From contig JAQUOC010000014.1 of the NCBI GenBank assembly GCA_028717305.1, positions 1-19,461 of the forward strand: DNA of 19,461 nucleotides, given 5' to 3'. This stretch comes from Dehalococcoidales bacterium (GTDB lineage Bacteria; Chloroflexota; Dehalococcoidia; Dehalococcoidales; UBA5760). A model generated the notes under the pieces. That model worked only from the letters and a program-made list of their open reading frames with translations, was not told where the DNA came from and made no database searches. Each line of letters begins with the position of its first letter. The stretch's first letter is position 1. Both the position numbers and the translations under genes were made by a program. Shown here in pieces: positions 13,843 to 19,461 of this stretch.

Positions 13843-14982
13843 CTAACGCTGCGACAGCTGCCAGGACTTCCCTTCAGTGGTAATCGCCGGAGCCACTACC
13901 ATCTCAGCCTGATGCATTTCCTGCATATTCAAAGCACCGCAGACACCCATCGCGGTTCGGATTGCTCCGACCAGGTTCTGGCTGCCGTCAGTAACCGAGG
14001 TAGGGCCAAAGAGAATCTGTTCCACTGAACCGGTGGTACCGACCTTTATCCGGGTACCCCTGGGCAACGCCGGGTGCGGATGGGACATACCCCAGTGATA
14101 ACCCCGCCCCGGAGCTTCCTTAGCCTGAGCCAGAATAGACCCCAGCATCACCGCATCGGCTCCAGCCGCCAGGGCTTTGCACAAATCCCCGCCCTTACGA
14201 AAACCCCCGTCGGTGATTATCGGTACGTACCGGCCGGACTCGCGCTGGTACTCATCTCTGGCAGCAGCACAGTCCATGGTGGCTGTTATCTGAGGAACAC
14301 CGATACCGAGCACTTCCCTGGTGGTGCAGGCAGCGCCCGGCCCGATACCAACCAATACCCCGGAGACTCCCGTCCTCATCAGCTCCAGGGCTGCGTTATA
14401 GCTGACACAGTTACCCACGACAACCGGCAGTGGTATAGCTTCACAAAGCTCGGAAAAGACCAGCCCGCGATAGCTTTTTGAGACGTGCTTGGCAGTGGTA
14501 ACCGTGGACTGGACAAAAAGGACATCGGCTCCGGCTTCAGCAACTATAGGAGCAAAGCGCTTGGCGTTGGCCGGCATTACCGACACAGCGCATACCGCCC
14601 CTGCCTCCTTAATCCCCCTTATTCGTTCACCGATAAGGTTCTCTTTTATCGGCTGGGAGTAGATCTTCTGGAGCAGAGCAGTCACCTCGGTATTCGACGC
14701 CCGAGTGATTTCGCAAAGAATATCATCCGGGTTATCGTAACGTGTCTGTACACCCTCCAGGTGAAGAACGGCCAGACCGCCGAGCTTACTCATCAGAATA
14801 GCGGTATCGACATCGGTCACCGCATCCATCGCTGAAGCGATGATAGGAATAGAAAAGGTGAGACCCTCTATCTTGAGATCTATGTTTGTCTGGTCGGGAT
14901 TGATGGTTACCTCTCCGGGCACTATCGCAACTTCATCAAATCCGTAGGCACGCCGTAGCTGTTTAAACTGGGCCGAAGCCAT
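13843..14982 (-). CDS. GuaB3-type IMP dehydrogenase-related protein
   Basis: A 379-residue TIM-barrel protein of the IMPDH/GMP reductase family. The N-terminus shows FDEVAIVPG (15-23). PIIASAMDAVTD (46-57) is conserved in the family. The catalytic loop GIGPGAACTTR (212-222) carries C219. The later ITDGGFRKGGDLCKALAAGADAVMLGS is the phosphate-binding strand. The two CBS domains of ordinary GuaB are absent, which together with the length matches the GuaB3 subgroup seen in actinobacteria, cyanobacteria and Chloroflexi. It probably converts IMP to XMP with NAD+, but GMP reductase-like or regulatory roles cannot be excluded. AAGGATGG precedes ATG 14982. A promoter lies just upstream. Confidence 0.88.
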   Translation of the reverse strand: MASAQFKQLRRAYGFDEVAIVPGEVTINPDQTNIDLKIEGLTFSIPIIASAMDAVTDVDTAILMSKLGGLAVLHLEGVQTRYDNPDDILCEITRASNTEVTALLQKIYSQPIKENLIGERIRGIKEAGAVCAVSVMPANAKRFAPIVAEAGADVLFVQSTVTTAKHVSKSYRGLVFSELCEAIPLPVVVGNCVSYNAALELMRTGVSGVLVGIGPGAACTTREVLGIGVPQITATMDCAAARDEYQRESGRYVPIITDGGFRKGGDLCKALAAGADAVMLGSILAQAKEAPGRGYHWGMSHPHPALPRGTRIKVGTTGSVEQILFGPTSVTDGSQNLVGAIRTAMGVCGALNMQEMHQAEMVVAPAITTEGKSWQLSQR

Positions 14983-15006
14983 ATTACCATCCTTTCTTAA
15001 AGAGAA

Positions 15007-15036
15007 ACTATATCAAAGAGAGCAATTCAAAGTCAA
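15007..15036 (-). promoter_or_regulatory. Promoter of the GuaB3-like gene
   Basis: On the minus strand TTGACT (15036-15031) and TATAGT (15012-15007) are 18 bp apart. The predicted start is about 15000, giving a leader of about 18 nt that contains the ribosome site. Confidence 0.65.
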
Positions 15037-15250
15037 GGAACTCTAACCACAGGCACCTTGCCGGTTTTGCAATTCGTCAGGTAGGCATAGGCTAGTCACC
15101 TGATCCGGCGGGCCGCCCGGTAGCTGATTTTATGCTTTATACGGGGGAACTTCGCTGCTGGTATGTGTATTATAAAGGATATCAAAGGGAAATGACAGAT
15201 TCGGTAGCCGATGATATATACCGGTATGGACGGGTGATCCAGTATCGGTT

Positions 15251-15256
15251 TATAAT
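15251..15256 (+). promoter_or_regulatory. Possible -10 box for rsmI
   Basis: TATAAT is a perfect -10 hexamer with TGGACG (15227-15232, four of six matches) 18 bp upstream. It predicts a leader of about 20 nt before ATG 15283. Confidence 0.45.
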
Positions 15257-15282
15257 ATCTAGTCTGAGGAAGATTAGAGGTG

Positions 15283-16098
15283 ATGCCGGTTCTTTACCTG
15301 GTGGCGACACCGATTGGTAACCTTGAAGATATTTCCCTGCGTGCTCTACGTATCCTGCGGGAAGTGAATCTGATTGCGGCCGAGGATACCCGACGGACGA
15401 AGCAGCTTCTCACCAAATATAATATTAAGACATCGCTAACAAGCTATCACGAGTATAATAAGAAGGCCAAGCTGGATTACGTTCTGGAATGTCTCGGCAG
15501 TAAAGATGTGGCGCTTGTTTCCGACGCCGGGATGCCGGGGATGTCCGATCCCGGCTATGATTTGGTCGTAGCGGCCAGTGAGCGGGGTATTCCGGTGGTG
15601 CCCGTTCCTGGACCTTCGGCGGTCATCACGGCGCTAGCTGTATCAGGACTACCGGTACAGAGGTTTGTCTATCTAGGCTTTCTACCTCGCCGGGCGAGCA
15701 GCCGGGTTAAACTTCTGGAGTCGGTGGCTGGTGAATGCGGCAGTATCGTCGTCCTGGAAACACCTCATCGGCTGAGGGCCAGCCTGCATGATATCAGACT
15801 CGCTCTGGGGGACAGAAGAATAGCCGCTTGCCGTGAACTGACTAAGGTATATGAAGAAGTCTTCCGGGGTACGATAAGCGAGGCGATAGAACACTTCACC
15901 CAGCCGAAGGGAGAGTTCACCCTGGTCATTGCCGGCAGGGATGAGGAGGCCAAACCGAAGTTGACTGTGGAGATCGAAAAACAGCTACGCAGTATGCGTC
16001 AGTCGGGAATAAGGGCCAGAGAAGCGATAACCAGAACAGCTTCGGAGACGGGACTGTCACGAAAGGAGCTTTATCGTGCCTGGCTTAAGCTTCCCTGA
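15283..16098 (+). CDS. rsmI: 16S rRNA (cytidine1402-2'-O)-methyltransferase
   Basis: A 271-residue cytoplasmic S-adenosylmethionine-dependent methyltransferase of the tetrapyrrole methylase fold. It 2'-O-methylates C1402 in the decoding centre of 16S rRNA. Family signatures are LYLVATPIGNLEDIS at the N-terminus, AAEDTRRT, VSDAGMPGMSDPGY (about 82-95), VPGPSAVITALAVSGL and the FLPRR segment. The length is normal. ATG 15283 follows AGAGG closely; a GTG directly before it (15280) is an alternative start. It is the first of a plus-strand run that continues with a small zinc protein, metG and a prenyl synthase. Confidence 0.95.
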   Translation: MPVLYLVATPIGNLEDISLRALRILREVNLIAAEDTRRTKQLLTKYNIKTSLTSYHEYNKKAKLDYVLECLGSKDVALVSDAGMPGMSDPGYDLVVAASERGIPVVPVPGPSAVITALAVSGLPVQRFVYLGFLPRRASSRVKLLESVAGECGSIVVLETPHRLRASLHDIRLALGDRRIAACRELTKVYEEVFRGTISEAIEHFTQPKGEFTLVIAGRDEEAKPKLTVEIEKQLRSMRQSGIRAREAITRTASETGLSRKELYRAWLKLP

Positions 16099-16149
16099 GT
16101 CTCCGGGATAGCGTAGAATTGTATCACTGAACTGAGGAGGAATGATAAA

Positions 16150-16347
16150 ATGTTTCGAGGGTGTATCTCTCTGGGCGACGTCCGGTGCGATGAATGTCAG
16201 CGTATTATTCCCCACTCCGGACACTATCTCATTATTGAAGATGAAGGCAGTATGAAGCGTCTCTGTCAGCATTGCAGCCTGGACAAAGGCTATGCCCACT
16301 ACAAAGAAGAGAAGGGAGAGCGGGTACTGACCTTCTTTTCAGAGTGA
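16150..16347 (+). CDS. Small zinc-finger-like protein, unknown
   Basis: A 65-residue protein with C13-x2-C16 and C39-x2-C42, a four-cysteine zinc knuckle pattern, and conserved-looking His residues at 22 and 25. A strong GAGGAGG ribosome site lies 8 nt before ATG 16150, which supports a real gene. It sits 51 nt after rsmI and 92 nt before metG, same strand. The fold may resemble small zinc-binding adaptor proteins, but no function can be given. Confidence 0.75.
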   Translation: MFRGCISLGDVRCDECQRIIPHSGHYLIIEDEGSMKRLCQHCSLDKGYAHYKEEKGERVLTFFSE

Positions 16348-16439
16348 GATTTAGACCAAGCTGTTCGTTTTTTGGCTGGTATTAATAAGGTGCCCCGCCG
16401 GATGGCAGTAAATTCGGTTTTTTAAGCAAGGGAGAGTTC

Positions 16440-18119
16440 ATGGTTGAGCGAATTTTTATCGGGGTTGCCTGGCCCTACGCCAATGGTTCTTTGCACCTTG
16501 GCCAAGTCGCCGGGGCATATCTACCTCCGGATATATTTGCCCGCTACCACCGTACCAAAGGCAACCAGGTCTTAATGGTATCAGGGTCTGACCAGCACGG
16601 CACACCAATAACCCTCCGGGCGGAGCGGGAAGGTGTCGCACCGGGAACTATTGCCGCCCGGTATCACCAGGAGTTTCTCGAATCGTGGCAGAAGCTGGGG
16701 ATTTCGTTTGACCTGTTTACTTCGACCGGCACGGCGAACCACACCCGGGCGGTACAGGAGATCTTCCTCAAACTTCTTGATAATGGCTATATCTACCGGG
16801 GTATTGTTTCCCAACCCTTTTGCCCCCGCTGTCAACGCTTCCTGACCGACCGCTATATCGGGGGCACCTGCCCCTACTGCCGGTCGGAAAAGGCCCGCGG
16901 CGACCAGTGCGATGATTGCGGCAAACCATTGAATGCCGCTGAGCTTGTTCAACCACGGTGCTCCTTCTGTGGCGAAGCTCCCGAGTTCAGAGACTCGGAG
17001 CATTTCTTTCTTAAACTATCCGCATTCCAGAACAGATTGCTGGAATGGGTGAAGAAGAAGGACTACTGGCGGCAGAACGTCCGCAACTTTACCCTAAGCT
17101 ACCTGGAGGGCGGGTTAAACGATAGGGCGATTACCCGTGATATCGACTGGGGGGTACCACTGCCCCTACCGGGATTTGAAGGCAAGCGTATCTATGTCTG
17201 GTTCGAGGCCGTCATCGGGTATCTTTCGGCAACGAAAGAGTGGGCTCAGCTCTGCGGTAACGAGGAGAAGTGGCACGATTTCTGGCAGGGCGACGAGGCT
17301 AAGAGCTACTACTTCATCGGTAAGGACAACATCGTTTTCCATACCATTATCTGGCCGGCGATGCTGATGGGCCGCGGAGACCTGAATCTGCCCTATGATG
17401 TACCGGCTAACGAGTTCCTGACTATCGAGGGGAAGAAGCTTTCTACCAGCCGGAACTGGGCGGTGTGGCTGCCCGACTACCTGTCGCGCTATGACCCCGA
17501 CCCGCTGCGTTACCTGTTATCCATCAGTATGCCAGAGACCAACGACACCGATTTCTCCTGGAGTGAGTTAATCCGGCGTAACAATGATGAGCTGGTGGCA
17601 ACCTACGGGAACCTGGTACACCGGGTGCTTACTTTCACCTACCGCAAATTTGAAGGCTGTGTGCCGGAGCCCGGGGAGCTTGACGACACAAGTAATAACA
17701 TGATGAGAGAAGCGGAACTTACTATCGGAAAGGTAAAGGATCTTATCTCAGCGTGTCACTTCAAAGAAGCGGTAAAGTCAGCGATGTCCTTAGCCCAGGA
17801 GGCTAATCGCTACCTGGACCTGAAATCTCCCTGGAAGATAATCAAAGATGACCGGCAGAAGGCTGCCACCGCCCTGTATGTTGCTACCGCCGTTATCTCA
17901 TGCTTGAGAACAGTTCTATATCCCTTTCTGCCCTTCAGCTCCCAAAAGCTGCACGAATATCTTGGCTTTACCGGCAGCGTCGAGGACGACGGCTGGCGGC
18001 TACATTCCCCCGCACCGGGTCAGAAGCTGCTGCCACCCGAGCCGCTGTTCGCCAAGCTGGATGAAGAACTAGCGGAAGAGGAGAGCAACCGCTTGCGTCA
18101 AAGCTCTGGTATTCAGTAG
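16440..18119 (+). CDS. metG: Methionyl-tRNA synthetase
   Basis: A 559-residue class I aminoacyl-tRNA synthetase that charges tRNA-Met with methionine in the cytoplasm. The HIGH motif is HLGQ (19-22) after AWPYANG. The KMSKS equivalent is KLSTS (333-337), a variant usual for the archaeal/MetG1-like subgroup. The connective peptide has four cysteine knuckles between about residues 125 and 181 (CPRC, CPYC, CDDC, CSFC), so it is a two-zinc type. The C-terminal anticodon-binding helices follow, and there is no C-terminal EMAP-like tRNA-binding domain, as the protein ends at about 559. GGGAGAG precedes ATG 16440. Confidence 0.97.
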   Translation: MVERIFIGVAWPYANGSLHLGQVAGAYLPPDIFARYHRTKGNQVLMVSGSDQHGTPITLRAEREGVAPGTIAARYHQEFLESWQKLGISFDLFTSTGTANHTRAVQEIFLKLLDNGYIYRGIVSQPFCPRCQRFLTDRYIGGTCPYCRSEKARGDQCDDCGKPLNAAELVQPRCSFCGEAPEFRDSEHFFLKLSAFQNRLLEWVKKKDYWRQNVRNFTLSYLEGGLNDRAITRDIDWGVPLPLPGFEGKRIYVWFEAVIGYLSATKEWAQLCGNEEKWHDFWQGDEAKSYYFIGKDNIVFHTIIWPAMLMGRGDLNLPYDVPANEFLTIEGKKLSTSRNWAVWLPDYLSRYDPDPLRYLLSISMPETNDTDFSWSELIRRNNDELVATYGNLVHRVLTFTYRKFEGCVPEPGELDDTSNNMMREAELTIGKVKDLISACHFKEAVKSAMSLAQEANRYLDLKSPWKIIKDDRQKAATALYVATAVISCLRTVLYPFLPFSSQKLHEYLGFTGSVEDDGWRLHSPAPGQKLLPPEPLFAKLDEELAEEESNRLRQSSGIQ

Positions 18120-18161
18120 GTGTCGTTTATTAGCAAGTAGCTTTTAACAGAGGAGGGATTG

Positions 18162-19130
18162 TTGTCCTTAGATAAAATCTACGCGCCTATCCGGAAAGAC
18201 CTGGGTAAGATAGAGGACGGGCTATGCTCAATCTATCAAGATAGCCCACCCCGGATTTCTGATCTGTTAGCGCATAGTCTGGGAGCTAGTGGCAAGAGGG
18301 TCCGCCCGGCCCTGGTCCTCTTATCGGGTAAGTCCTTTAACTACAACCTCAGTTGTCTTTTGCCTATGGCACTCGCTGTTGAGGTCCTGCATACGGCCAC
18401 ACTGGTCCATGATGATGCCATCGATAATTCCCCGGCACGCCGCGGCCGTGCCACGATTAATAAGCTGTGGGGAGAGGACAAAGCAATACTACTCGGTGAC
18501 TACCTGCTGGCCAAGGCCGAGGAGCTTGCCGCCACCACAGAAGACCTGCCGGTAATCAGACTCTTCGCCCGTACCATAAAGAATATCGCCAGCGGAGAGT
18601 TGCATCAGTCCTTCGATGCGTTCAGGCTTGAGCAGACCAGACAGCAGTATTTAGAGAGGATTTCGGGAAAGACCGCCTCCTTACTCTGCCTAGCTACCGA
18701 GTCAGGGGCCATCTTGAGCCAGGCCCCACCGGAAACGGTTACCGCGCTAAGGGAATACGGATACAACCTCGGCATCGCCTTTCAGATTGTGGATGATATC
18801 CTGGATTTTGTTGGTGACGAGAAGGAAATGGGCAAGCCAGTAGGCTCAGACCTGGCGGAAGGGACGCTTACCCTGCCGGCGATGCTGATTCTGGAGCATC
18901 ATCCCGATGATAACCCGGTAAGGCGGCTGTTCCAAAACGAAGGCGACAGACAGGAGAATATCAGACGGGCGATAGGGCTATTTCGCGACTCTCCGCTCGT
19001 TGAAGAATGCTACCGGATCGCATCGGACTATCAATCCAAGTGCTGCCTCAACCTCAAGACGCTGCCTGACAATGCCAGCCGGAGGTCTCTGCAAGCGCTG
19101 TCTGAGTACGTGCTAACGCGGAAGAAATAG
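18162..19130 (+). CDS. Polyprenyl (trans-isoprenyl) diphosphate synthase
   Basis: A protein of about 322 residues that condenses isopentenyl diphosphate with allylic diphosphates. The first aspartate-rich motif is DDAID and the second DDILD, each within the all-alpha fold; GKRVRP and GD(Y) motifs bind the substrates. Counting from the TTG at 18159 these lie at 85-89 and 212-216. Small residues (A, T) four to five positions before the first motif suggest a medium or long chain product, for quinone or carrier lipid, and not farnesyl. That is inference. AGGAGG at 18151-18156 suits the TTG at 18162 better than the TTG at 18159. The gene is 42 nt after metG and probably co-transcribed. Confidence 0.92.
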   Translation: MSLDKIYAPIRKDLGKIEDGLCSIYQDSPPRISDLLAHSLGASGKRVRPALVLLSGKSFNYNLSCLLPMALAVEVLHTATLVHDDAIDNSPARRGRATINKLWGEDKAILLGDYLLAKAEELAATTEDLPVIRLFARTIKNIASGELHQSFDAFRLEQTRQQYLERISGKTASLLCLATESGAILSQAPPETVTALREYGYNLGIAFQIVDDILDFVGDEKEMGKPVGSDLAEGTLTLPAMLILEHHPDDNPVRRLFQNEGDRQENIRRAIGLFRDSPLVEECYRIASDYQSKCCLNLKTLPDNASRRSLQALSEYVLTRKK

Positions 19131-19146
19131 CTACGGCGCAATCCTT

Positions 19147-19461
19147 TTATTTCTCCCCATCGGTCCAGACACTACCGTCCAGATAGGTCTCCCTCTTGGC
19201 AGTGGGCAACTTCTCCTTGAAACAATCGATAACATACTGGCAAGCAGCAAAACCCTCCCTGCGGTGGGCACTGGCTATGGCAACCACCAGATTGATATCG
19301 CCTACCTTGAGCCTGCCTGTTCTGTGACAGATAGCGATAGCGTTGAGCTGCCACCTTTTATTCGTTTCGTCCGCTATCTCCTCCAGCCGGCTTACCGCCT
19401 TACCGTCAATGTCGCGGTATTCCACAGAGACAACCTGTTTACCCCGTGAACTTTCCCGAAT
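19147..19461 (-). CDS. moaE: Molybdopterin synthase catalytic subunit MoaE, 5' end beyond window
   Basis: The minus-strand frame is open to the right edge, so the N-terminus is missing; about 104 residues are seen of the usual ~140. SRGKQVVSVEYR, AICHRTGRLKVGDINLVVAI, SAHRREGF and the C-terminal PTAKRE-x5-GSVW segment are MoaE signatures. The Lys residues in the C-terminal segment match the active site. MoaE with MoaD inserts sulfur into cyclic pyranopterin monophosphate in cofactor synthesis. An internal GTG at 19425 is not the real start. It is convergent with the prenyl synthase gene, 16 nt apart. It serves the same cofactor as the aldehyde oxidoreductase at the left edge. Confidence 0.93.
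   Translation of the reverse strand: MRESSRGKQVVSVEYRDIDGKAVSRLEEIADETNKRWQLNAIAICHRTGRLKVGDINLVVAIASAHRREGFAACQYVIDCFKEKLPTAKRETYLDGSVWTDGEK

Larger units (their letters stand above)
14983..15282. other. Divergent intergenic region between GuaB3-like gene and rsmI
   Basis: It holds the minus-strand GuaB3 promoter and a plus-strand promoter candidate for rsmI (TATAAT at 15251-15256 with TGGACG 18 bp upstream). A 6-bp inverted repeat TCAGGT/ACCTGA (about 15077-15103) and a GC-rich block at 15105-15120 lie between them. No gene is supported. Confidence 0.5.

Noticed and set aside
15132..15320. 62-codon plus-strand frame overlapping the rsmI start
   Set aside because: It overlaps the rsmI promoter candidate and start, and lacks a ribosome site.

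Overview
The window reads as chromosomal DNA of a strict or near-strict anaerobe, most likely a member of the Chloroflexota (Dehalococcoidia-like). This placement is inferred from gene content and not from a marker-gene phylogeny. The pointers are a class I hybrid cluster protein, a molybdenum aldehyde oxidoreductase, a selenocysteine peroxiredoxin, a split transketolase, a GuaB3-type IMPDH relative and a TreT-like glycosyltransferase. Apart from one palindromic repeat family, no phage, transposase or CRISPR array was seen.

Region 1-3200 (minus strand): a molybdopterin aldehyde oxidoreductase gene runs off the left edge. About 1 kb of non-coding DNA lies upstream of it. That DNA holds a consensus promoter (TTGACA-17-TATAAT) driving a ~190-nt structured RNA with a three-way junction and an intrinsic terminator, which resembles a Moco riboswitch. 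It also holds a 41-bp palindrome at the start of a broken or leader ORF. Region 3200-6250: an hcp-cupin-zinc-ribbon operon faces a divergent Crp/Fnr regulator, with a perfect 16-bp palindrome between them. Region 6300-7100: a peroxiredoxin whose catalytic cysteine codon is an in-frame UGA followed by a bacterial SECIS-like hairpin. An automatic gene caller would split it into two fragments.

Region 7250-9540: tRNA-Leu(UAA) with its own promoter, a flavin-binding PPOX/NimA-like protein behind an inverted repeat, and an unknown three-gene membrane operon behind a strong promoter. Region 9700-15300: a two-subunit transketolase, an unknown protein with an acidic tail, a trehalose synthase-like GT4 enzyme, and a GuaB3-like protein. 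Region 15280-19461: rsmI, a small zinc protein, metG and a polyprenyl synthase on the plus strand, then a partial moaE on the minus strand at the right edge.

Functionally the left half is an anaerobic redox and stress block: Hcp for NO or hydroxylamine, a selenoperoxiredoxin for peroxide, and a Moco enzyme. The right half is mostly housekeeping. Molybdenum cofactor use appears at both ends (aldehyde oxidoreductase and MoaE). The two most notable items are the selenocysteine peroxiredoxin with its recoding hairpin and the structured RNA upstream of the Moco enzyme.
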